A DNA stretch of 7,267 bases from an uncultured Eubacteriales bacterium (GTDB lineage: Bacteria; Bacillota; Clostridia; Christensenellales; UBA1242): the NCBI GenBank assembly GCA_949067325.1, contig CARTDZ010000029.1, forward strand, positions 5,207 to 12,473, in the 5' to 3' direction. Below, piece by piece: positions 1-5,928 of the stretch. Below the pieces are notes generated by a model. It did no database searches and was not told where the DNA came from. It worked only from the letters and a program-made list of their open reading frames with translations. The position numbers were made by a program, and so were the translations under genes. Each line of letters opens with the position of its first letter. The stretch's first letter is position 1.

Positions 1-693
1 AAAATCATTGAGCCACTTTTCCATCAAAGCTCGCTCTTCAACATAAGCGCTTCTCTTGATGCCAAGTGCAGCAAAAAGCTCACAAATCTCAGTTGACTTT
101 TCTTCAAAAGCTTTGAGCCGCTCTTCAACAGCCTGAGTGGTCGTTATACCTTCGTTTGCCCAGTTTTTGGCCACAGTCAAAATGTAATTGTATCCAACCG
201 CGCTCTTCTTTGAATCAACGCAATATTTCATAATCATCAAAAGAGCTTCCTGTTCAACATGAAAACGCTCCAAAAAGTCATAGTATTCGCCATATTCGGT
301 TTTTGAAATTTCACGTTTGCCTTCAAAAATTTCCTGAGCTTGCATATTGAAGGTTGCATATTTGTCGGGCTTAAACAGCTTGTTGGAAGAAAGAACATTA
401 TTAAGCGGAATATATCTTACTTCAACGGGACTGGTCTTCAAAACCTGAACAAGCCCTTCTTCTTGCCAATAATAAAAAGCTTCAAGCACTTCTTCTTCAC
501 TCATGTTCAAAGTTTTGGCAAAAGAAGAAAGGTTGTTGTCAAACGCTGAAGAATTGTTGCATTTATAAAGACCAAAAATGTAAACCTTAACAAACTTAGG
601 GTCAGCAAAAGGAAGATAATCATTTATAAAAATATTGTCAATTTCAGTCTTGCTGCTTGCAACAAATTCAGTAGAATATTTACAAAAGCTCAT
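1..693 (-). CDS. DnaD-domain replication protein, partial (C-terminus beyond left edge)
   Basis: The 231 visible codons run open to the left edge, so the C-terminus is missing. DnaD/DnaB-type proteins of Bacillota help load the replicative helicase in the cytoplasm. The N-terminal part (about residues 20-100) looks like a winged-helix region. Residues about 118-197 form a helical DnaD-like domain with the family's signature around YNYILTVAKNW (168-178), followed by a helix ending EERLKAFEE. The tail ALMEKWLNDF (222-231) looks like the start of a second DnaD-type repeat, as in clostridial proteins of about 300-350 residues. I chose the ATG at 693 because a GGAG (703-700) sits 6 nt upstream. 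The in-frame ATG at 699 directly abuts that GGAG and is less likely. The gene has its own promoter and diverges from the peptidase gene. It is probably chromosomal. A phage-derived replisome organiser of the same family cannot be excluded. Confidence 0.82.
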   Translation of the reverse strand, partial: MSFCKYSTEFVASSKTEIDNIFINDYLPFADPKFVKVYIFGLYKCNNSSAFDNNLSSFAKTLNMSEEEVLEAFYYWQEEGLVQVLKTSPVEVRYIPLNNVLSSNKLFKPDKYATFNMQAQEIFEGKREISKTEYGEYYDFLERFHVEQEALLMIMKYCVDSKKSAVGYNYILTVAKNWANEGITTTQAVEERLKAFEEKSTEICELFAALGIKRSAYVEERALMEKWLNDF

Positions 694-714
694 TTTCATC
701 TCCAAGATATAACA

Positions 715-743
715 AATATAACACAAATTTCTTAATTTGACAA
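715..743 (-). promoter_or_regulatory. Sigma-A-type promoter of the DnaD-domain gene
   Basis: On the minus strand, TTGTCA (743-738) and TATATT (720-715) are separated by exactly 17 bp. The predicted start of transcription is near 708, giving a leader of about 15 nt that contains the GGAG ribosome binding site. The -35 box shares five bases with the candidate -35 box of the divergent gene. Confidence 0.65.
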
Positions 744-765
744 GAAATTTAGTCATTAATTTTAA
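737..765 (+). promoter_or_regulatory. Candidate promoter of the M1 peptidase gene
   Basis: A consensus TTGACA (737-742) is followed, after 17 bp, by a poor -10 match TTTTAA (760-765). Its TTG could be mistaken for a start codon of the downstream reading frame. Start near 772 would leave only about 15 nt before the ATG at 788, with no visible Shine-Dalgarno. An alternative -10 (TATAAC, 717-722) lacks a good -35. Confidence 0.35.
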
Positions 766-787
766 GCCAAACAAATATCATGAAAAT

Positions 788-2278
788 ATGAAAAAAGCAA
801 AAATATTGTTCTTTCTTTTGACTTTTGTCTTTATTATGCCGCTCGTTCTTTGCGCTTGCGGGAAGGAAGAAGCCAAATTAAATAATTACAACCTTGATCT
901 AGTCTATGATCAAGCAAATCATGTTCTTTCAGGTCGAGAAGAGGTGACATATTTCAACACCTCTGACAATCTGCTTCAAAAGCTTGAATTTCATCTTTAC
1001 CCAAACGCATTTCGCGAAAATGCCAAAAACAAAGTTGTCACAATTGACAATGAGACAGACGCCTATCCAAATGGTAAAAGCTTTGGCAGTATAACTATCG
1101 ACACTGTCACTACAACGATCAATAATGAAGAAAAACAACTTGACTTTGAAATAGGCGGCGAAGATGAAAATCTTTTGATAGTGCCACTAGAGACAGCGAT
1201 CTATCCAGATGAATTTGCAAATCTTACCATAACCTTCAAAGTCCAACTGGCCAATATAAATCATCGTCTGGGTTATGGGCAAAATGTAACAAACTTTGGC
1301 AATTTTTACCCAATAGCCTGCGTTTATCAAGATGGCAAAGGATTTTATGAAGATCTTTATCATTCAAACGGTGACCCATTCTACAGCGATTGTGCAAATT
1401 ACAACGTCAAACTCTCTTATCCAAACAATTTGACACTGGCCACAAGCGGTCAAGTTGTCAAGGAGGAAGACAAAAATGGTCAAAAAATCTGCCAAATAAA
1501 AGGCGATAAAATTCGCGACTTCGCTTTCTGCCTTTCAGACAAATTCAACAAGATCGAAAAAAAGGTGGGAAATACTTTGGTGCAATATTATGGCTACTCA
1601 AATGATGAAAACCTTTCACGCTGCATAGATATTTCAGCGGCAGCACTCAAATATTTTAGCGAAACGTTTGGAAGTTATCCTTATTCAAATTTGGCCGTTG
1701 TCAAAACCAATTTTATTCATGGCGGCATGGAATATCCAAACCTTGTCATGATTTCTGACACTTGCCAAAGCCAAGAGGAAGAAGATTATGTCATCGTTCA
1801 CGAAATTGCCCATCAGTGGTGGTATGGCATGGTAGGCAATGACGAATATAATCACCCTTGGCTAGACGAAAGCTTGACAGAATATTCAACCCTTATGTTT
1901 TTTGAAAAGCAGGCAGAGGCAAACTTTGATTATAATACGCTCGTCAAATCAGCCACATCAAACTACAAGTTTTTTGTTGAAGTTTACACAAAAATCCTAG
2001 GCGACGTTGATACTTCAATGGATAGACCTCTCGACAAGTTCAATACCCAGCCAGAATATGTCAATTGCGTCTATACAAAGGGAATAGTAATGTATCACAC
2101 TCTTCGCGAGATGGTAGGGCAGAAAAAGTTTGAAAAAGCGTTGCAAAAATATTTTGAAAAGTACAAATTTAAAAATGCCGCACCAGAACATCTTATTGCA
2201 AGCTTTTCAAGCTCAACAGGCCATAACCTTGAAGGCTTCTTCCTAAGCTTCATAAACGGCACTGCAATCGTGATGTAA
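788..2278 (+). CDS. M1-family zinc metallopeptidase, lipoprotein
   Basis: This 496-residue protein has the hallmarks of a gluzincin aminopeptidase of family M1, which trims N-terminal residues from peptides. The zinc site is HEIAH (338-342) with the third ligand Glu361 in WLDESLTEY, matching HExxH-x18-E. The exopeptidase motif normally written GAMEN appears as GGMEY (312-316). The catalytic Tyr is probably Tyr429 in YTKG. Residues 1-23 form a lipoprotein signal peptide (KK, a long hydrophobic run, lipobox LCAC), so Cys24 should be lipidated and the enzyme anchored outside the membrane. About 310 residues of beta-rich N-terminal domain precede the catalytic domain. The large C-terminal helical domain of longer M1 enzymes is absent. 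The ATG at 788 is preferred over TTG 737, because only this start puts the signal peptide at the N-terminus and TTG 737 belongs to a -35 box. No Shine-Dalgarno is visible. Exact substrate unknown. Confidence 0.88.
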   Translation: MKKAKILFFLLTFVFIMPLVLCACGKEEAKLNNYNLDLVYDQANHVLSGREEVTYFNTSDNLLQKLEFHLYPNAFRENAKNKVVTIDNETDAYPNGKSFGSITIDTVTTTINNEEKQLDFEIGGEDENLLIVPLETAIYPDEFANLTITFKVQLANINHRLGYGQNVTNFGNFYPIACVYQDGKGFYEDLYHSNGDPFYSDCANYNVKLSYPNNLTLATSGQVVKEEDKNGQKICQIKGDKIRDFAFCLSDKFNKIEKKVGNTLVQYYGYSNDENLSRCIDISAAALKYFSETFGSYPYSNLAVVKTNFIHGGMEYPNLVMISDTCQSQEEEDYVIVHEIAHQWWYGMVGNDEYNHPWLDESLTEYSTLMFFEKQAEANFDYNTLVKSATSNYKFFVEVYTKILGDVDTSMDRPLDKFNTQPEYVNCVYTKGIVMYHTLREMVGQKKFEKALQKYFEKYKFKNAAPEHLIASFSSSTGHNLEGFFLSFINGTAIVM

Positions 2279-2339
2279 AATACAAACAAAAAAAAGATAG
2301 GGCAAGGGCTGTAAACTTTGAAACTAGCAAAAAAAACAA

Positions 2340-2379
2340 AAAAGAATTCTATCGTGAATGATAGAATTCTTTTGTTTTT
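2340..2379. terminator. Bidirectional hairpin terminator between convergent genes
   Basis: A 14-bp perfect stem (2340-2353 with 2360-2373) encloses a 6-nt loop. It is followed by TTTTGTTTTT on the plus strand and, on the minus strand, by a T-rich run (A-rich 2329-2343 on the plus strand). It lies 61 bp after the peptidase stop and 43 bp after the stop of the converging gene, so it can serve both. Confidence 0.85.
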
Positions 2380-2416
2380 AACATATCAATTATAAATAAA
2401 GTTGTGATAACTAAAA

Positions 2417-3298
2417 TTAAATATATGGATTATAAGATGGTCCATGCAATAATCTAAACTTTTCGTTTGTTTCCCAAAGATGCTTTAATTCATCAAAATT
2501 TTTATCTGGGTCAAGCATTAATTTTGCAAGTGTATCAAGTTCAGCATAATCTTTATTAGTCAATTTGTCAAAATTATCTTCATAAACAAATTCTGGTGTA
2601 TATTTGTATGGCAGTTCAATATTCATTAAAGCATTAAAATCTAAAAACAATACATGAGCTAAAATATCTATGCCTTTGTATGAAGTATGCTTAAGATATT
2701 TATCTAAATTTTTAAGTTCGCCTCTTCTTGCTTTTAGCCACAAATCAGCAGGATATTCAAATTCTGTTTTAATATCATACAAATTGATGTTTTTATCGTA
2801 TGTTCTTGTTATATCTTGGATTTCGGCATCTATAGCTATCCATCGTTTTTCTTTTTCATCCCAATATTCATTTATCCAATGGTCAACATTGTAATCTTCA
2901 TAAATATATGGCGCAAACCCACTTCTGCATCTGCACGGAATCCCTTTTGCTTTCATTATTGATGCAAATAAGATTGAGATATATCTACAAGTTACAACAA
3001 TTCTTTTTTCTACTGGTCTATTATAATAAAACCCTTTTTCATCCAATCTAAAAATTTCACTTGTCATTGCAGTTGCTGTGTTTAGTGCATCATATAGAAA
3101 ATTATACCAGATAAAATTTTTACCTACTTCTTCTTTTTTAAGTGAGCGAAATACTCTCATCTTATGAATATGTTGGTCGCATACTAAATCTCTTAATTTA
3201 TTTATATCGTTAGGTAATGTAGCAAAATAATCTTTGTAAATCCCTGCATTTGTGTAAAATGATACTTGTTTATAAAAATTTTTTATTTCGTTGTTCAT
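2417..3298 (-). CDS. Transglutaminase-like superfamily protein
   Basis: The 293-residue protein carries the papain-fold triad of transglutaminase-like domains. These are Cys104 in VTCRYISILF, His140 in VDHWINEYW and Asp157 in WIAIDAEI, with the usual motif KAKGIPCRCRSGF between Cys and His. Bacterial members act as proteases or amidases, or in protein cross-linking. No substrate can be inferred here. There is no signal peptide or membrane segment, so it is probably cytoplasmic. The start is the ATG at 3298, because AGGAG (3308-3304) stands 5 nt upstream. The longer reading frame starting at TTG 3343 begins inside the -35 box and can be dismissed. It is a single-gene unit between its own promoter and a shared terminator. 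Its base composition is clearly more A+T-rich than the peptidase and DnaD genes, which may mean separate acquisition. Confidence 0.8.
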   Translation of the reverse strand: MNNEIKNFYKQVSFYTNAGIYKDYFATLPNDINKLRDLVCDQHIHKMRVFRSLKKEEVGKNFIWYNFLYDALNTATAMTSEIFRLDEKGFYYNRPVEKRIVVTCRYISILFASIMKAKGIPCRCRSGFAPYIYEDYNVDHWINEYWDEKEKRWIAIDAEIQDITRTYDKNINLYDIKTEFEYPADLWLKARRGELKNLDKYLKHTSYKGIDILAHVLFLDFNALMNIELPYKYTPEFVYEDNFDKLTNKDYAELDTLAKLMLDPDKNFDELKHLWETNEKFRLLHGPSYNPYI

Positions 3299-3314
3299 AA
3301 AATCTCCTAGGATG

Positions 3315-3343
3315 ATTATATCACAAATAAAAAGTATTTTCAA
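3315..3343 (-). promoter_or_regulatory. Strong sigma-A-type promoter of the transglutaminase-like gene
   Basis: TTGAAA (3343-3338) and a perfect TATAAT (3320-3315) are 17 bp apart, with TGA directly before the -10 (extended -10). Start near 3308 places the AGGAG almost at the 5' end of the mRNA, leaving a leader of about 10 nt. Confidence 0.8.
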
Positions 3344-3379
3344 ATATATAAGTATAGATTAAACTATTTTTGGCATTTA

Positions 3380-3436
3380 GGCGTGTGCTTGTTTATACAA
3401 GTGGCGTCGCTACGCTTCGCCAGACAAGCACACGCC
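3380..3436. repeat. G+C-rich hairpin with alternative pairings
   Basis: A 13-bp perfect stem, GGCGTGTGCTTGT (3380-3392) with its complement (3424-3436), stands out in very A+T-rich surroundings. Inside it, TGGCG (3402-3406) can pair with CGCCA (3418-3422). CTTGT (3388-3392) can also pair with the nearer ACAAG (3397-3401), which competes with the outer stem. No U-run follows on either strand, so it is not a simple terminator. It could be a palindromic intergenic repeat, a cruciform, or part of an RNA. The function is unknown. Confidence 0.6.
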
Positions 3437-3456
3437 ACAAACTCAATTTTGCTCTA

Positions 3457-3510
3457 AAAAGAGCGGCTGCTGGCAGAGCGTAACGCAGACCGCTCTTTTG
3501 CTTTTGTTTT
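3457..3510 (+). terminator. G+C-rich hairpin, terminator-like
   Basis: AAAAGAGCGG (3457-3466) pairs with CCGCTCTTTT (3490-3499). An inner CTGC (3467-3470) pairs with GCAG (3485-3488) past a one-base bulge. The stem is followed by TTTTGCTTTTGTTTTC on the plus strand, and on the minus strand by a shorter T run. No gene ends just upstream on either strand, so what it would terminate is not visible. Together with the preceding hairpin it may be a repeat element instead. Confidence 0.45.
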
Positions 3511-3672
3511 CTTCTCTCTATTTTCTAGTGTAGGCGAATATTCTTTGTTGTCAAGGTTAAAGTGAATGTCTAATAATTATCAATGTTTATATATGCACGA
3601 CAACCTATGACAACGGCAGAAGTATTCGCTTTTTTGGCAGTTAATAGAGAGTAAGTGGTAAAAAAGAAAACA
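3505..3672. repeat. Imperfect palindrome of about 170 bp, possible structured RNA or mobile-repeat remnant
   Basis: Four blocks pair in nested order. TGTTTTCTT (3505-3513) pairs with AAGAAAACA (3664-3672). CTCTCTATT (3514-3522) pairs with AATAGAGAG (3643-3651). GCGAATA (3534-3540) pairs with TATTCGC (3623-3629). GTTGTCA plus AGGTT (3547-3558) pairs with AACC-T-ATGACAAC (about 3602-3614), with a one-base bulge. A loop of about 43 nt remains at the centre. A terminator hairpin begins at 3667. No reading frame of note is inside and no clear promoter precedes it. Confidence 0.5.
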
Positions 3673-3700
3673 TAGGCTGTTTCTGTCTATGTTTTTCTTT
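3667..3700 (+). terminator. Rho-independent terminator hairpin
   Basis: AAAACATAG (3667-3675) pairs with CTATGTTTT (3687-3695). The 11-nt loop may close further by G-U and C-G pairs, and TTCTTT follows. It reads on the plus strand and would end any transcript from the palindrome immediately upstream. Confidence 0.6.
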
Positions 3701-3740
3701 AATTATTCTGCTAGTTTCAAAATTAAGTGACTAACACCTG

Positions 3741-3807
3741 TCTTTTTATTTTGTTGTCAGCCAATAGAAATTTTTTATTGCTCTCGGCAGACGACAAAAT
3801 AAAAAGA
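3741..3807. repeat. 18-bp-arm inverted repeat beside the tRNA terminator
   Basis: The segment 3741-3758 pairs with 3790-3807 over 18 positions, one of them a G-U pair. A further GCC (3760-3762) pairs with GGC (3786-3788) past a mismatch. The 31-nt loop can itself form CAATA/TATTG. The right arm contains the U-run of the tRNA terminator. It is unclear whether this is a second transcription barrier or a relic of an insertion. Confidence 0.55.
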
Positions 3808-3823
3808 ACGCGAAAACGCGTTC
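3796..3823 (-). terminator. Terminator following the tRNA-Lys 3' half
   Basis: On the minus strand a 7-bp stem GAACGCG/CGCGTTC with a TTTT loop (3823-3806) is followed by TTTTTATTTT. It begins 5 nt after the CCA end of the tRNA fragment. It is probably the original terminator of the intact tRNA gene, left behind on the chromosomal side. Confidence 0.8.
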
Positions 3824-3828
3824 AATTG

Positions 3829-3875
3829 TGGTGGACTTGCAGGGACTCGAACCCTGGACCCATTGATTAAGAGTC
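3829..3875 (-). other. Attachment site: displaced 3' half of tRNA-Lys(CUU)
   Basis: Reading the minus strand from 3875, the order is: the last two bases of the 5' anticodon stem, the loop CTCTTAA (anticodon CTT, lysine), the 3' anticodon stem TCAAT, the variable loop GGGTC, a T arm CAGGG-TTCGAGT-CCCTG, the acceptor strand CAAGTCC, discriminator A and CCA (3831-3829). The expected 5' partners are missing. The 5' anticodon stem would have to be ATTGA but reads ACGGA, and no D arm or GGACTTG acceptor strand is found upstream. Identity to a tRNA thus starts beside the anticodon loop, where tyrosine integrases commonly cross over. The fragment followed by its terminator marks the displaced end. 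The functional gene should be rebuilt at the far end of the element. Confidence 0.82.
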
Positions 3876-4070
3876 CGTTTATGCTCGTGCCAGTTAGTGC
3901 CACCAACTCTCTTTAATCATATTTTAGTGATTTTTACCACTTATGTCAAGAGATTTTAGCATGGTGTTTATATTAAATTGTCAATGTTTTATGATTTTTT
4001 ATGGTGTCATACGACACTATTTTTTAATTTTTACTACGATTTTGAAATATTATAGAATAATTATAGAAAA
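3876..4070. other. Noncoding attachment-arm region between att site and integrase stop
   Basis: No gene is supported here. Next to the att core, GTGCCA occurs twice with a 10-bp period (3887-3892 and 3897-3902). It lies within a loose inverted repeat AGTT/AACT (3892-3908). TTTTTACCACTTA (3931-3943) is the exact complement of a word at 3652-3664 on the chromosomal side. These are plausible integrase or excisionase contacts, but that is inference. Confidence 0.4.
4001..4028 (+). terminator. Hairpin with T-run on the plus strand
   Basis: ATGGTGTC (4001-4008) pairs with GACACTAT (4013-4020), including one G-U pair, around a 4-nt loop. TTTTTAATTTTT follows. It reads on the plus strand, opposite to the integrase gene, so it may block transcription entering from the chromosome. 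As a near-palindrome it could equally be a protein-binding site. Confidence 0.45.
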
Positions 4071-5354
4071 CTATTTCTTTTCATCTTTCTTATCGTTTTC
4101 GGTTTCTTTTTCTTCTTTATCTAATTCAAATCTTTTGTCTAATTTGTTGCCATATTTTTTAGTTTGTTTTTTGGCTACTTCATCAAATGTGGTTGCATAG
4201 TGTTTAATGGTTACATCAATAGCCTTATGTCCCAAATAGTCTTTGACAAATTCAAGGTTATTTCCATCGCTTGTTAGATTGCTGGCACAGGTTTTTCTTA
4301 AATCGTTCCAACTGACAATGTGTTCAAAATTATTGTTTAATAAAAGTTTACGAAATGAGTGGGTTATATATTCGGGTGTTAATAAACTCCCATCTGGGTG
4401 TCTAAATAATGGGTCAAAATCCATTATGCCTTTTTTATCTTGAATGTCAAAAGGTATTTTGTAAAATGATTTGTCTTTGTCCCATTTAATCTTGTTGTCT
4501 TGTCTTTTCTCTATAAACTTTATTAGTCGTTTATTTAAACTTTCTATCAATAGTTGTTGTCTTGGCTCTTTACCTTTTGGGTCATTCATGTTCATAGTTG
4601 ACAAGTTTTTGTAATCTAAACTTTTGGTTATATTCAAAACACCTTTTTCAAAATCAAAATCTTTAATTTCTAATGCTGCGACTTCGCCACGCCTAATGCC
4701 ATAATATACACTAATTAAAAATGGCATTTCAAGTTTTGTCCCTTTTAATATTTCAAAAAGTTTCTGCTGTTCGCTTGGGGTTAATACTTCGATTTTAGGT
4801 TTGGCTATTTTGAGTTTACGCAAATCTTTTTTACTATTTTTGTCGGGTTTAATGGGGTTTATTCCATTATAAACTTTTTCATGTATTGCCAAGTCAAAAG
4901 TTGCTTGTAATAAAACTGCATAATGCTTTATAGTATTTTCAGTAACGCCTTGTCTTCTTTTATAGTTGTAAAATTCTATAATATCATTTTCGGTTGTATC
5001 TACAAGTTTTTTGTCTTTGAAAAATCCCTTTATAATATTTCTGCTCGACTCATAACCACGCTTTGTATTCTTGCGTATCGTTGTTTCGTTTCGTTCAATA
5101 TACCTATTGGCATACTCCCAAATTGTTAAATCTAGTAGCGTTTTGTCTTTAACTGCATTTTGTTGTTCAAGTTCTAATAAAAATGCGTCCATTTTTGCTT
5201 CGCAAATTTCTTTCGCTTTGGTTTTTAAACCTTTACCTTTTAAACCACTATTAAGCCATTTCGCTTTAAGTTTTCCGTCATTTGTTTTGTAATAAAAGTA
5301 GCCAAACCAATTATAACTGTCTTTTGGCTTATCGACTATTGTAAGTTTTGACAT
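4071..5354 (-). CDS. int: Tyrosine-type site-specific integrase
   Basis: This 427-residue recombinase catalyses integration and, with an excisionase, excision between attachment sites. Residues 1-65 resemble an arm-site-binding domain (WFGYFYYKTNDGK). About 74-165 is the helical core-binding domain (phage SAM-like). About 190-395 is the catalytic domain. Visible catalytic positions are Arg221 in YYGIRRGEV, a candidate Lys244, Arg353 in NDLRKTCAS, His376 in YLGHK and the nucleophile Tyr386 in IKHYA. The His of the HxxR box is replaced by Asn350, which is unusual. The C-terminal tail is rich in Lys and Glu. The ATG at 5354 has AGGA (5367-5364) 9 nt upstream, and the gene starts 14 nt after the excisionase-like stop, so the two are co-transcribed. 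The position next to a tRNA-Lys 3' half fits its role and gives the target. Length is typical of ICE and phage integrases. Confidence 0.93.
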   Translation of the reverse strand: MSKLTIVDKPKDSYNWFGYFYYKTNDGKLKAKWLNSGLKGKGLKTKAKEICEAKMDAFLLELEQQNAVKDKTLLDLTIWEYANRYIERNETTIRKNTKRGYESSRNIIKGFFKDKKLVDTTENDIIEFYNYKRRQGVTENTIKHYAVLLQATFDLAIHEKVYNGINPIKPDKNSKKDLRKLKIAKPKIEVLTPSEQQKLFEILKGTKLEMPFLISVYYGIRRGEVAALEIKDFDFEKGVLNITKSLDYKNLSTMNMNDPKGKEPRQQLLIESLNKRLIKFIEKRQDNKIKWDKDKSFYKIPFDIQDKKGIMDFDPLFRHPDGSLLTPEYITHSFRKLLLNNNFEHIVSWNDLRKTCASNLTSDGNNLEFVKDYLGHKAIDVTIKHYATTFDEVAKKQTKKYGNKLDKRFELDKEEKETENDKKDEKK

Positions 5355-5368
5355 TTGTGTTTTTCCTT

Positions 5369-5566
5369 TTAACTTGCTATTTGTTGTTCAATAAAGTCGA
5401 TTAAATCGCTTTTCTTAACTCTGTATTCACGACCTACTTTGAAACTTTTTAATTTGCGTGCTTTTAAAAGTTGATAACAATATGTCCTTTTAACATTCAA
5501 CAAAAGACACACATCTTCAAAAGTTAGGAAGTCGCCAAAATCGTCAATTTGAACTTTATTCTTCAT
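5369..5566 (-). CDS. xis: Excisionase-family small HTH DNA-binding protein
   Basis: The 65-residue protein has the layout of HTH_17/excisionase-type proteins (winged helix related to MerR). The sequence LTFEDVCLLLNVKRTYCYQL (14-33) forms the helix-turn-helix. It is followed by the wing KVGREYRVKKSDLIDFIE (43-60). Such proteins bend DNA at the attachment site and direct the integrase towards excision, and some also repress their own promoter. The start is the ATG at 5566: AAGGAGGA (5578-5571) lies 4 nt upstream, whereas the longer frame starting at 5617 has no ribosome binding site. It lies immediately upstream of the integrase, the usual order in many tRNA-integrating elements. A purely regulatory role is the main alternative. 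Confidence 0.85.
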   Translation of the reverse strand: MKNKVQIDDFGDFLTFEDVCLLLNVKRTYCYQLLKARKLKSFKVGREYRVKKSDLIDFIEQQIAS

Positions 5567-5591
5567 GTGTTCCTCCTTATTAAAGGGAGAG

Positions 5592-5597
5592 ACTATA
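5592..5597 (-). promoter_or_regulatory. Weak candidate -10 box just upstream of xis
   Basis: TATAGT on the minus strand lies 26 bp before the xis start. The best -35 candidate (TTGATA) is only 14 bp away, too close for a standard promoter. This could be an activator-dependent or non-functional site. The promoter at 5890-5919 is the better candidate for xis-int. Confidence 0.2.
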
Positions 5598-5622
5598 ATT
5601 AAAGTAAAAAATATCAAGGCAG

Positions 5623-5661
5623 AAAAACCAAACGAATTTGGCTGGTTTTTTAAAAATTTTT
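5623..5661 (+). terminator. Hairpin upstream of xis, terminator-like on the plus strand
   Basis: AAAAACCA (5623-5630) pairs with TGGTTTTT (5643-5650). An alternative inner stem CCAAA/TTTGG is possible. A T- and A-rich run follows on the plus strand. On the minus strand the same stem ends in TTTTTC, so it could also attenuate transcription running into xis from an upstream promoter. Confidence 0.4.
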
Positions 5662-5849
5662 AAATTTTTTTTGACTTTTTATAACTTTTATAGCCTGTCC
5701 CTATATTTTCTGCTTTTCTGCTTTGTTTCTTAACTATTTGCAGAATGTATTCTTTCGTTTCGTATAGGCTACAATGTGTTAAAATGCCTATATAAAGCCT
5801 CAATTCACACAGCTAGCGTTCGTGTGTTTTGATTTGCTTACATATACAT

Positions 5850-5855
5850 TATAAT
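5850..5855 (+). promoter_or_regulatory. Perfect -10 box on the plus strand, weak -35
   Basis: TATAAT is present, but at 17 bp spacing the -35 is TTTTGA, matching only half the consensus. A transcript would start near 5862, inside the long inverted repeat, and run towards the convergent operon. It would be noncoding as far as I can see. Confidence 0.25.
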
Positions 5856-5889
5856 GAATTTTTTGCATTTTTCGGGCAGATTTTGAAGA

Positions 5890-5919
5890 TTTACAAGTCC
5901 TATGTAATGCTTTTGTCAA
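5890..5919 (-). promoter_or_regulatory. Candidate promoter reading towards xis-int
   Basis: On the minus strand a perfect TTGACA (5919-5914) is followed, after 18 bp, by TGTAAA (5895-5890), which matches 4 of 6 bases of the -10. A transcript starting near 5883 would have a leader of roughly 317 nt before the xis ATG. The 16-bp palindrome 5929-5944 lies 9 bp upstream of the -35 box. Confidence 0.4.
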
Positions 5920-5928
5920 ATTTCCGCC

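Noticed and set aside
737..787. Extension of the peptidase gene to TTG 737
   Set aside because: The TTG is part of the TTGACA -35 box, and the extension would bury the lipoprotein signal peptide 17 residues inside the protein.
3299..3343. Extension of the transglutaminase-like gene to TTG 3343
   Set aside because: It starts inside the -35 box and reads through the TATAAT and the ribosome binding site of the ATG at 3298.
3380..3499. CRISPR array or riboswitch
   Set aside because: There are no regularly spaced direct repeats, and no gene begins downstream on either strand that a riboswitch could control.
2317..3721. 13-bp inverted repeat (TTTGAAACTAGCA and its complement) as ends of a 1.4-kb transposon around the transglutaminase-like gene
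   Set aside because: There is no transposase and no flanking target duplication, and a match of this length across the window is expected about by chance in A+T-rich DNA.
3829..3915. Complete tRNA-Lys gene
   Set aside because: No D arm and no 5' acceptor strand GGACTTG are found upstream, and the 5' anticodon stem mismatches its 3' partner at two positions.
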